The position numbers were made by a program, and so were the translations under genes. Under the pieces are notes generated by a model. It did no database searches. It was given only the letters and a program-made list of their open reading frames with translations, and had not been told where the DNA came from. Positions 1 through 7,176 of a stretch of DNA of 11,368 nucleotides are shown piece after piece; position 1 is the stretch's first letter; each line of letters opens with the position of its first letter. Origin of the DNA: Entrophospora sp. SA101 (taxonomy: Eukaryota > Glomeromycota > Glomeromycetes > Entrophosporales > Entrophosporaceae); NCBI GenBank assembly GCA_958430865.1, contig CAUDNR010004471.1, forward strand, positions 37,368 through 48,735, written 5' to 3'.

Positions 1-188
1 ATGGATTGATAATATAAATAAAATATAAATAAACATAAATAAAATAAATTGAAAGAGACGCGAACTAAATAAATTAAATAACGCTTACAAAATATATTTT
101 TATTTGGTACTATGTATTATAATTTGCACATAAAATGTTCCACAATTTTTGTGTAACTTGCTGCGTCCGCACCCTCCGCACCCAACAT
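1..188. other. AT-rich flank, no gene seen
   Basis: No open reading frame of note, RNA gene or recognisable motif is visible. The first 130 bases are runs of AAATAAAT-like sequence. A short GC-richer patch (about 161-185, with two CCGCACCC-like words 11 bp apart) lies just before the candidate left end of the hAT element. If the hAT end at 189 is right, this is the original host flank. Confidence 0.5.
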
Positions 189-345
189 TAGGGATGGGGG
201 GTTTGGTTGGTTTGGTTTGGTTTCATAAAACCGGTTTAAACGGTTTGAACGGTTTTTTGAACAACATTACACGACCCCTATTTAATTACCAAAAAAGGCA
301 ATGAATTTCATTCCTTTTTTGGAAACTCCTAAATAATATAACGAA

Positions 346-968
346 AAAGCCTTTTAACCAATTAACCATTTACATAAAAAATCGAAAAGAATTGTAAATA
401 ATCATTTAATGAAATAATGGATCAAAAATAAAGCTTTTAACAAATTGACAATTTGTCTAAATGATCACTTGATAGAATAAAATAACAGATTAAAAAATAA
501 AGCATTTTACTAAGGTTCCTATTCAAATAAACAAATAAAACGGATCAAAAATAAAGCCTTTTAACCAATTGACAATTTGTCTAAATGATCATTTAATAGA
601 ATAAAATAACAGATTAAAAAAATAACGCCTTTTAATTAGGGTTCCTATTCAAATAAAACAAATAAAACGGATAAAAAATAAAGCCTTTTAACTAATTGAT
701 CATTTGGACATAAAAGAATTGTAAATGATCATTTAATAGAATAGAATAACAGATTAAAAAATAAAGCCTTTTAACTAGGGTTCCTATTCAAATAAAACAA
801 ATAAAACAGATAAAAAATAAAGCCTTTTAACCAATTAACCATTTGGACATAAAAGAATTGTAAATGATAATAGAATAGAATAACAGATTAAAAAAATAAA
901 ACAGATCGAAAATAAAGCCTTTTAACCAATTGACCATTTGGACATATAATAATTGTAAATGATTATGG
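346..968. repeat. Composite tandem repeat, about 125-140 bp units, in hAT 5' leader
   Basis: The word AAAGCCTTTTAAC or a close variant recurs with its GC at 349, 433, 502, 556, 627, 683, 766, 822 and 917. From 433 on, the spacings alternate long and short (69, 54, 71, 56, 83, 56). This shows a two-part unit. The long half contains CAATTGACCATTTGGACAT and GAATTGTAAATGATCATTT; the short half contains AGGGTTCCTATTCAAAT and AAATAAAACGG. About four composite units are present, the last lacking its short half. The array lies wholly between the candidate left end and the transposase start, so it may be a subterminal transposase-binding region or simple array expansion. It contains no coding sequence. 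Confidence 0.8.
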
Positions 969-1039
969 ATAATTTTGATTAACCCATAATGACTCTTGCA
1001 ATTTCACCATTTTTGTAATTTTGTAATTTTTCTAACTAT

Positions 1040-1049
1040 TATAAAAAGG
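1040..1049 (+). promoter_or_regulatory. TATA-like box upstream of hAT transposase
   Basis: TATAAAAAGG lies about 170 bp before the hAT ATG at 1221 and is the best TATA match in the leader. The 145 bp that follow hold three loose copies of an ATTAATAATTC/TTTGATATAATA word, giving a 5' leader with no upstream ATG that looks used. In such AT-rich DNA a TATA-like word carries limited weight. Confidence 0.3.
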
Positions 1050-1238
1050 ATAATTATTCCCTTGCCATTGAAGCAATATCTTTGATATAATAAAACAACC
1101 TTACAGTTGTATATTCTTCAAAATTAATAAACTTTTATTCTTTCAAATTAATAATTCATTGATATAATAAATCTTAATCTATTGAAATTAATAATTCTTT
1201 GATAAAAATTAATAAAGAAAATGGATCAACAAACTTTT

Positions 1239-1298
1239 GATAATCAAGACCTCTACCAAGAAAATTTTGATAACCAAGACCTCTATCAAGAAAATTTT
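1239..1298 (+). repeat. Two 30-bp tandem copies inside the hAT N-terminus
   Basis: Two adjacent 30-bp copies encode DNQDLYQENF twice, followed by a decayed third start (NNMNF). They differ at only a few bases (AATCAA versus AACCAA, CTACC versus CTATC). The repeat sits in the disordered Asn/Gln-rich tail ahead of the BED finger. Confidence 0.85.
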
Positions 1299-2419
1299 AA
1301 TAATATGAACTTTGATTCTAGTCAAGTTTTTGGTGATGCACAATCGGAAACAACAGATGCTAATGTTTCTACTACCTCATCAACATTGGCATCAAGTCTT
1401 GTATGGGAACATTTTGATAAGAATCCATCTTACGCACTAGGATATAATGTTTGTAAAAAATGTACAATTAAGTACAAGTTAACAACAGGTATTTCAACAC
1501 TTCGTAAACATCTCAAAGACCATCACCAAATGCAGGTACCTGCTAGGAGACAAAGAACAATTACCGGAATTGAACCTTTTTAGAACAAGAACAAATAGAA
1601 CATACTAAATACCTTATTCAATGGTTAATCTGTGATCTCCAGCCCTTTACCACTGTTGACAACCCTTACTTTAGAAAATTTGTTAGCCACTTCTGTCCTC
1701 GCTATACTATTCCTGAGCGACACCAAGTAAAAAATTTTATAATTGATGCATTTAATAATCGAAGAACAAAAATTGCTAATGAACTTCATCAAATCGAGGG
1801 ACAATATTCATTGACAGTTGATATGTGGACTTCTATGAATCATGAAGCCTTTTTAGGAATAACCATACATTATATAAATTCAAACTGGAAACTCTGCAAT
1901 TTTCTACTTGATATCATCCCTTTTACCACTAGACACACTGGAGAAAATATTACAAGGGAGATTATACGCATATTAGATGAATTCAATATTTCTAGTAAAA
2001 TAATTGCACTAACTACAGATAATGAATCTGCAATGGTTGTATGTGGAAGAAAACTTGCTGAATCCCTTGATAGTCAATTTTCTTCAATGACTTTTGCACA
2101 TTATCATTGTGCAGCACATGTTTTAAACTTAGGTGTTAAGCAAGGATTAGAACTAGTTAGTGATACAATTAATAAAGTACGTGAATTAATGAATAAAATT
2201 AAAATTTCAACTCTCCTCTGTGATCAACTTCGTGGCTTTTGTACTTTAAAACATATCCATGATTATAAACCAGTTTTGGATGTGGAGACCTGCTGGAACT
2301 CAACTTACTATATGTTAAAATGTTTGGAACAACTTGAACCAGCATTGGTTTTACTTGCTGCTGATAATAACAACATCAAGAATCTTTGTCCTAATAGAAA
2401 TGATTGGATTATAATTAAG

Positions 2420-2543
2420 GTAAATTGATATTAGTAATTTTACCACAAAATGAATTATAAATAAATTTGTGTTACAACGGATTTTAAGCTTCACATATGA
2501 AAACATTGAAACTAATATCCAATATTCTCATCATACCCTATAG
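2420..2543 (+). other. Probable intron in the hAT transposase, 124 bp
   Basis: The donor is AAG|GTAAAT at 2420 and the acceptor CCTATAG|AAT at 2543. Both fall at phase 0, and joining them links a frame ending ...DWIIIK to NTLSLLEIFEQAT, the usual run of hAT proteins before the LxS segment. A CTAAT branch-like word (GAAACTAATATCC) lies about 30 bases before the acceptor. Reading straight through meets TGA within three codons. The alternative is a further frame-breaking insertion. Confidence 0.65.
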
Positions 2544-3330
2544 AATACTCTCTCACTTCTTGAAATCTTTGAACAAGCCACAAACCACCTTTCAGCATCA
2601 TCGTATCCAACTATGGGTGATGTTCATCTTATCTTTAAAAGCATCCAGGTGTATCTGCAAAAAGAAATAGGAAAAGAAGGCTTCACACAGAGTGAAATGG
2701 CAGCATCAATATTTCAAAAAATTGAAGAGTATTGGCAAATTATGAATAGTTCTTCAATTGCTTCAGCAGTTTTAGACCCTTGAACCAACTCTCAGTCTTT
2801 CAGAAGGAAATAGACAAAATGCTTGTGAACATATTCAAGCAATTTTTGAAACTTACCAGAATTCTTCCAATACACAATCTCCTGCAAGAAGGTTATCATC
2901 ATCTACATTTACCACAAATGCAACTCGTAGACTTTTCACACAACTTCTTCGTAACCCAACACCACAAATTGCTTCAGCACCTTTAATATCAGAATTAAAT
3001 CGTTATCTTGCATTACCAATAGATGAAGAAACAGAACCTCTATTATGGTGGCAGGCACATGCCAAAGAATACCCAATTGTAAGTAATATGGCGCAAGATT
3101 ATCTTACCATTCAAGCAACTAGTGTTGCATCAGAACAGGCATTCTCAGTTGCTGGAAATACAATTAGTAAAACTCGAAATCGTTTGTTGCCAGAAACTGC
3201 AAGAGCATGTTTATGTATGAAAAGCTGGATTATTAATAAAATAGGAGATTATTAAAATACAAATTTTTTATACTTATATAGGATAGATATATAATATTAT
3301 TCTTATCATTTATATTTAACGATATTTTTA

Positions 3331-3385
3331 GGGAATTGTTAATCGCACCCCCCATTTTTGTTAATCGCACCCCCACGTGACTAAG
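3331..3385 (+). repeat. Left terminal inverted repeat of the MULE-type element
   Basis: It begins GGGAATTGTTAATCGCACC and ends CACGTGACTAAG. Inside it TTGTTAATCGCACCCCC occurs twice in near-identical form (from 3337 and from 3358), so the terminus is itself an imperfect direct repeat of about 21 bp, a likely double transposase-binding site. It pairs with 6199-6253. Confidence 0.95.
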
Positions 3386-3423
3386 AACAAAGATAAGCCA
3401 ATAAAAACGTCACACATTTTAAT

Positions 3424-5754
3424 TCAAAAAAACATTACTAAAAAAAAAATTATTTTTACAAATTTATTTAACACAGTAGGACATGTTCGGCTATTATGAC
3501 CAGTTTGACGACATATACCACATTGCCTTGGCCTTCTTTCAACAAGCTCAAATGCAGATGGATCTCTCTGCATTGATCCTTCGCTTTGGTTTCTTGCTCC
3601 AACTGGTCTTCCTCGTGGCCTACTAACTTCAGGGTTTCCAAGTACATCAGGAGGAGCAGAAGACAATTCTTCCAACTGGGTACAAGCAGCAGCTTGTTGG
3701 TGTGGTGGCCAGAATTGGTATTGTTGTGCAAAAGATTGTAAAAGAAGCTGAAGATTAGCGTGGTCACCATTGGCAGGACGTGTAAGATCACCTAAGAATT
3801 CAAAATGGCGACCTTTGATCCACCAGTGTTCATACACAGTAGGACATGTTCGGCTATTATGACCAGTTTGACAACATATACCACATTGCCTTGGCCTTCT
3901 TTCAACAAGTTCAAATGCAGATGGATCTCTCTGCATTGATCCTTCACTTTGGTTTCTTGCTCCAACTGGTCTTCCTCGTGGCCTACTAACTTCAGGGTTT
4001 CCAAGTACATCAGGAGGAGCAGAAGACAATTCTTCCAACTGGGTACAAGCAGCAGCTTGTTGGTGTGGTGGCCAGAATTGGTATTGTTGTGCAAAAGATT
4101 GTAAAAGAAGCTGAAGATTAGCGTGGTCACCATTGGCAGGACGTGTAAGATCACCTAAGAATTCAAAATGGCGACCTTTGATCCACCAGTGTTCATGGAT
4201 ATCAGTTTGCTGCAATGTTTGGCCGTTTGCTATACGTTCACTGATGAGATGTGAACATGGAAGACCCATCGTGGAGCTAAGGATCCCTGAGCAAGGATTC
4301 AAGGGAGAATCTAGTGTTGCATTTGATGCCTTGATCCACTCGTCACGGATCTTTTTCAAGGCAAAAACAGATACACGACTCAAGAGAGGTTCAAACAGAG
4401 CTATACGGTACACATGTTGTACTTTTAGACGTTCAGAAGAGATCATTGCACGGATTTCCTTTGCTTGAGACTCTACTTGCAATATGATCTTACGATGTAC
4501 TGACTCAAGATCACCTCTGGATGACTGCAAATACTTTTTAAGAGTAGCATGTGCACCTTCTACTCGTGAAGTTGCTTTGTTACCAAGATGCAAGTAACGA
4601 TCAACCCAGGCAGAAATGAAGCATTCTTTATGTAGGATCCAGGTTTCTTGAAGATACTGCAGGATGTTGGGCTTACTCGCATAGCATTCTAAAAATTCCT
4701 TCCATTTGGTTGTGAAGTCTTGTTCAGTGATAGATGCTGTAACTGCCTTCCACAATTCAATGAACTCGGTCCAATCTCCTTCTGTAGCAAAGTGACGTTT
4801 ACATTTAGCTAAAATGTTCTTGTTTATGTGCCAAATACATAGAAGATGATGAGCACCAGGAAAGATTCTACCAATGGCATTCATCAGTGCTAATTCTCGA
4901 TCAGTGACAATGACTTTAGGATGAGACATTCCATTAAAGATCTTTGAAATGCAAGTCAAGGCCCATTCATAATCTGCTTCTTTTTCATCTTTCAGGAAGG
5001 CAAAGCAGGAAAAGAATGTTGTGTTAAAGCTTGTCATTCCAACAACATTTAGAAGAGGCATACGATATCTGTTTGTTTTGTATGTACAAACCAAAAGTAA
5101 TACAACAGGATAGGTACAAGTCAAGGCAATGGATATCCTGTGTGCAAAAAAAAGGTGTGTGATGTGATTTTGATGGTCACGTTGATAATCAAATTCGAAG
5201 TCAGATTCTTGTAATTTGTCAAAAAGAGCTTGAATTGGTGTACGACCATCAAGTCTTTCTTCACGAATGGAATGCAAAGTATTGTAGATTGTTCTAGATG
5301 TGGCCATAGAAGAAAGATCACTCTGATGAATGGTTGACAAAATTTCACGAGGATGGGATCCAGCGGCAGACATTTGCTGAACTAGCTCTCGTTGCTCAGT
5401 GTTCAACCTGCGAGTGATTGGATGACCAGACATATCCTCTGATGCTTCGTGATTATGCTCAGAATTGCAAACCTCAAGAAACCAAACACCATTGCGTCTG
5501 GTCCCATGGAGCTCAAATGGACAATCCAAAAGTCTTGATGCTGTCTGCCTACGACGTAAATCATCTGTCAGGTTCAAACTATTTCTATAAGAGCCACCTC
5601 TGTCACAACGCAATGTCACATTCTTGACTTTGCCATTTACATCAGTTCGAGTTCTTTTTATGGTTACAGCATATCCTTGAGTTAAAACAAAGGCTCGAAC
5701 ATGAGCAAGGAGTTCATCATAACTTGAAAATTGGTCAATTGGAGGTGGAAGCAT
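3424..5754 (-). CDS. FAR1/MULE-type transposase, 776 aa, first catalytic Asp lost
   Basis: A single-exon transposase. The first ATG (5754, MLPPPIDQF) is taken as the start; the frame is open a little further upstream but has no ATG. Domains in order: FAR1/WRKY-GCM1-type zinc-binding domain (about 20-105, ending CNSEHNHE), MULE DDE core (about 205-405), SWIM-like zinc motif (about 488-502, CSG...GLPCSH), then two tandem 121-residue units (521-641, 642-762). Each unit has an AT-hook-like RPRGRP and a CCHC knuckle (C624, C627, H632, C637; C745, C748, H753, C758). In the core the second Asp (VTDREL, D285) and the Glu (SRVEGAH, E399) are present. The first Asp, normally in the D-C-T-Y-K-T-N motif of this family, is Val222 (codon GTT, 5089-5091; GAT is one base away). 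The protein should still bind DNA but probably cannot cut. The alternatives are a trans-mobilised copy or an adopted DNA-binding protein. Confidence 0.9.
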   Translation of the reverse strand: MLPPPIDQFSSYDELLAHVRAFVLTQGYAVTIKRTRTDVNGKVKNVTLRCDRGGSYRNSLNLTDDLRRRQTASRLLDCPFELHGTRRNGVWFLEVCNSEHNHEASEDMSGHPITRRLNTEQRELVQQMSAAGSHPREILSTIHQSDLSSMATSRTIYNTLHSIREERLDGRTPIQALFDKLQESDFEFDYQRDHQNHITHLFFAHRISIALTCTYPVVLLLVCTYKTNRYRMPLLNVVGMTSFNTTFFSCFAFLKDEKEADYEWALTCISKIFNGMSHPKVIVTDRELALMNAIGRIFPGAHHLLCIWHINKNILAKCKRHFATEGDWTEFIELWKAVTASITEQDFTTKWKEFLECYASKPNILQYLQETWILHKECFISAWVDRYLHLGNKATSRVEGAHATLKKYLQSSRGDLESVHRKIILQVESQAKEIRAMISSERLKVQHVYRIALFEPLLSRVSVFALKKIRDEWIKASNATLDSPLNPCSGILSSTMGLPCSHLISERIANGQTLQQTDIHEHWWIKGRHFEFLGDLTRPANGDHANLQLLLQSFAQQYQFWPPHQQAAACTQLEELSSAPPDVLGNPEVSRPRGRPVGARNQSEGSMQRDPSAFELVERRPRQCGICCQTGHNSRTCPTVYEHWWIKGRHFEFLGDLTRPANGDHANLQLLLQSFAQQYQFWPPHQQAAACTQLEELSSAPPDVLGNPEVSRPRGRPVGARNQSEGSMQRDPSAFELVERRPRQCGICRQTGHNSRTCPTVLNKFVKIIFFLVMFF
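3471..4196 (-). repeat. 363-bp tandem duplication in the transposase 3' end
   Basis: 3471-3833 and 3834-4196 are adjacent direct copies, identical at 360 of 363 bases by my reading. The length is a multiple of three, so 121 residues are repeated in frame and the original C-terminal tail is kept. The three differences are transitions, each G or C in the left copy and A or T in the right; two lie at CpG. Two are silent; one changes Arg to Cys next to the zinc knuckle (CGICRQ versus CGICCQ). The copy with A/T is the one nearer the catalytic core. Confidence 0.97.
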
Positions 5755-5778
5755 ATTACGAATTTTTATTGAAACAAA

Positions 5779-5818
5779 ATGCAAAGTACAAAAATGCAAA
5801 GTACAAAAATACAAAGTT
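5779..5818. repeat. 15-bp tandem repeat just upstream of the transposase ATG
   Basis: ATGCAAAGTACAAAA occurs at 5779 and 5794, with a third partial copy (ATACAAAGT) at 5809. It lies 25-65 bp upstream of the transposase ATG on the minus strand, in its presumed 5' leader. Read on the minus strand in the transposase frame it gives a short CTLHF repeat without an ATG, so it is most likely untranslated. Confidence 0.85.
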
Positions 5819-5850
5819 GATTTCTTCGAGTTTTTAAATGAATCAAACAG

Positions 5851-6184
5851 TCAAGCCATTTGCTGTGCGATTTATTTGGTCAAGCCGTTTACTAATTGAT
5901 TTATTTGGTCAAGCCGTTTGCTAAACAATTTATTTGGTCAAGCCGTTTATTAAGTGATTTATTTGATCAAGCCATTTGCTAAACAATTTATTTGGTCAAG
6001 CCATTTACTAATCGATTTATTTGATCAAGCCGTTTGTTAAACAATTTATTTGGTCAAGCCGTTTGCTAAACAATTTATTTGGTCAAGCCGTTTACTAATC
6101 GATTTATTTGATCAAGCCGTTTGCTAAACGATTTATTTGGTCAAGCCATTTGCTAAACAATTTATTTGGTCAAGCCATTCATTG
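5851..6184. repeat. 29-bp tandem array, about 11.5 copies, inside right TIR
   Basis: TCAAGCC starts a new unit every 29 bases exactly, at 5851, 5880, 5909 and so on to 6170: eleven full units and one partial. Two subtypes occur. One has TTTGCTAAACAATTT and mostly ends ATTTGG; the other has TTTACTAATCGATTT or a close variant (units 2, 4, 6 and 9) and mostly ends ATTTGA. They alternate over the first half, so part of the array is a 58-bp dimer. It fills the space from the transposase leader to the right TIR and has no counterpart inside the left TIR. Possible roles are multiple transposase sites or promoter elements; there is no coding potential. Confidence 0.95.
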
Positions 6185-6198
6185 GTCACATTACTACA

Positions 6199-6253
6199 CT
6201 TAGTCACGTGGGGGTGCGAATAACAAAAATGGGGGGTGCGATTAACAATTCCC
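6199..6253 (-). repeat. Right terminal inverted repeat of the MULE-type element
   Basis: The reverse complement of 3331-3385 with one mismatch (GTTATTCGC here for GTTAATCGC on the left). The near identity means either a young insertion or recent homogenisation. Confidence 0.95.
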
Positions 6254-6553
6254 TATTAATATCAAGAAATCTGTTAAAAATTCGAATAAATATCATATCA
6301 AGAAGAGTATTCATTAAATGGAGGCACACTAATTGAGATTCATTGTGTAATATAAGTTTAAATTATCAAATTAAAAATATAAATTTAATATGATGTTAAA
6401 AATTTTTTAGGAATCTGGTTTGATTCGAATCAATTCAAATCAAGTCATGGATCAAATCCTGTTTTTTTGAATTCAAATCGACTACAGATCGAATAGAATC
6501 GAATCGAATCACTCTCAAATTCGATTTGATTCAATTCATTCGGAGCCTTATCC
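6254..6553. other. AT-rich spacer with AATCGA/GATTCGAATC-rich stretch, no gene
   Basis: 6254-6407 is plain AT-rich sequence. From about 6408 to 6550 the words GATTCGAATC, AATCGAATCGAATC and TTCGATTTGATTC recur in both orientations, giving a self-complementary, low-complexity patch like the subterminal DNA of some hAT elements or MITEs. It begins TAGGAATCTGG (6408), which resembles a hAT end, but no convincing inverted partner or target duplication was found. It may be the stranded right part of the hAT interrupted by the MULE-type element, or another relic. Confidence 0.4.
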
Positions 6554-6739
6554 TCAAGTCATGCAAAAGTTGCAGATAATGCTTTAAATGTAAACAATAT
6601 GAATTTAAATCCTGGTGTAAATGAAAAAAAAACCTAAAATGCAAGATACAATCTTTGATGATGACTTTCCATGATCCCAAATTATGTGAAAAACCCAAAG
6701 GAATAAAATTGATTATATTTGAAACTTTAGGTTTAGTTA
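6554..6739 (+). pseudogene. Fragment of a fungal DDE-type transposase-like protein (catalytic part)
   Basis: Three frames in succession read like one protein: SSHAKVADNALNVNNMNLNPG from 6554, then PKMQDTIFDDDFP from 6633, then HDPKLCEKPKGIKLI from 6670. I recognise the order NxxxHxxxADALN, MNxNPGG, PKMRDT, KPKGIKxIL from large fungal hypothetical proteins with a DDE superfamily endonuclease domain. This is from memory, not from a search. Only about 60 residues of a protein many times longer remain, in three frames with a stop after DDDFP. It is dead. It ends where an opposite-strand fragment of what may be the same family ends. Confidence 0.5.
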
Positions 6740-7130
6740 AAAAATTTTTTGTAATCTTTGAACTTCCTGAGCAGCTTTAGTAAAAGTGCTACTTGGACCA
6801 TACTTATCATAATAAATGGACCTTGGTGTCTTGCCTTTCATATACTTACCCTTTTTCTTCTTTTCCAATTTGTCCATATTAGCTCCAATGGTTTATCAAA
6901 TAAATTTTCAAAAATTCTTTGTTCTTGTCCCCATTTCGTCTTCTTCTTCCTGAACACTGTCATCACCCCACTCTCCATTATTATCAATATCATGTAATTT
7001 ATCTGATTCTTCATCAATTATATTTTTAGTATTAGATCTTTTTCTTGTTTCATCCTCATACTCATCTTCATTTTTTGTGCATTTTCTATGGATGTTAAGC
7101 ACAGAAAATGCATGGGAAACACACAGGAAA
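6737..7130 (-). pseudogene. Acidic N-terminal fragment of a DDE-type transposase-like protein
   Basis: On the minus strand an acidic segment (EDEYEDETRKRS, then NNGEWGDDSVQEEEDEMG) runs to a TGA at 6908. In the next frame it continues as FENLFDKPLELIWTNWKRR, and after one more slip as KGKTPRSIYYDKYGPSSTFTKAAQ before TAA at 6737-6739. The acidic leader, basic patch and TPxSxYYDKYGPSxxxTKAA string match what I remember from the N-terminal region of the fungal proteins whose catalytic part is suggested at 6554-6739. No start is convincing and two frame breaks are needed, so it is a relic. It could instead be an unrelated acidic nuclear protein remnant. Confidence 0.4.
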
Positions 7131-7176
7131 ATGTACATTTTGAGGCATTTTCCAAAAATTCCATAATTTTTGATCA

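Larger units (their letters stand above)
1221..3255 (+). pseudogene. hAT transposase with BED zinc finger, broken by frameshifts
   Basis: A cut-and-paste transposase read in pieces. Piece 1 (1221-1580) starts at an ATG and carries a low-complexity N-terminus, then a BED zinc finger (about 1401-1523: W, CxxC, then HLxxHH). The frame changes at a run of five T at 1576-1580 and continues open to 2419. This second piece holds the first catalytic Asp (TVDMW, 1820-1822), the second (LTTDN, 2018-2020) and the hAT CxxH motif (HYHCAAH, Cys codon 2108). A probable intron (2420-2543) follows. The third piece, 2544-2780, ends at TGA 2781 after LDP; two single-base slips near 2781 and 2801 restore a frame open to TAA 3253-3255. 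That last piece has the dimerisation region with WWQAHA, the catalytic Glu (SEQAF, 3133-3135) and SKTRNRLLP. All motifs survive, so the copy is fairly young but not translatable as one protein. Confident at superfamily level. Confidence 0.9.
189..3328 (+). mobile_element. Degraded hAT-superfamily DNA transposon (right end not found)
   Basis: The interval holds a recognisable but broken hAT transposase (1221-3255), preceded by about 1 kb of repeat-rich leader. The left limit is placed at TAGGGATGG (189), because many hAT ends begin TAGGG or CAGGG. It is followed by G/T-rich sequence and three CGGTTT words at 232, 241 and 250, a 9-bp period. Clustered AAACGG/CCGTTT hexamers are the kind of subterminal site bound by the maize Ac transposase; that parallel is inference. 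The matching right inverted repeat (expected to end CCATCCCTA) and an 8-bp target duplication of 181-188 were looked for by eye and not found. The right limit is therefore only the point where the MULE-type element begins. The right end may be deleted, or displaced beyond 6254. Confidence 0.5.
3331..6253 (-). mobile_element. Complete FAR1/MULE-type DNA transposon with 55-bp TIRs
   Basis: The element is bounded by inverted repeats 3331-3385 and 6199-6253 that differ at one base of 55. It contains one transposase gene on the minus strand (3424-5754), a 363-bp tandem duplication at the gene's 3' end, and a 29-bp repeat array (5851-6184) between the gene's start and the right terminus. Outside the termini, 3322-3330 and 6254-6262 do not match as an 8-10 bp direct repeat. 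Only TA is shared (3329-3330 and 6254-6255). The inverted match can be extended outward by GATATT with two mismatches (to 3321 and 6263), again with no target duplication beyond it. It sits 75 bp after the hAT stop codon, so it probably inserted into that older element or its 3' flank. Confidence 0.9.

Noticed and set aside
181..188. CCCAACAT as an 8-bp hAT target duplication
   Set aside because: No second copy was found downstream of the hAT gene or past the MULE-type element.
1573..1583. Programmed -1 frameshift at CCTTTTTAG in the hAT gene
   Set aside because: Two further slips of the same sense occur downstream without slippery contexts, so simple base loss explains all three.
3468..4154. 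Two near-identical minus-strand frames (MILHVLPMV...) of 107 and 120 aa
   Set aside because: They are an alternative-frame reading of the duplicated transposase 3' end; the duplication makes them look like a gene pair.
5755..5814. Twenty extra N-terminal residues for the MULE transposase
   Set aside because: The frame there opens with TTG, not ATG, has no ATG before 5754, and encodes only the 15-bp repeat.
5851..6184. Regular 29-bp repeats that could suggest a CRISPR array
   Set aside because: The repeats are directly tandem with no unique spacers, lie inside a eukaryotic transposon, and have no cas-like genes nearby.
6440..6563. 10-bp direct repeat TCAAGTCATG (6440 and 6554) as a target duplication
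   Set aside because: The 104 bp between the copies have no inverted termini, and the surrounding words are low complexity, so chance is likely.
6758..6997. Hydrophobic 79-aa plus-strand frame
   Set aside because: It is antisense to the acidic DDE-type fragment, whose Glu/Asp codons read as Phe/Leu/Ser on the other strand.
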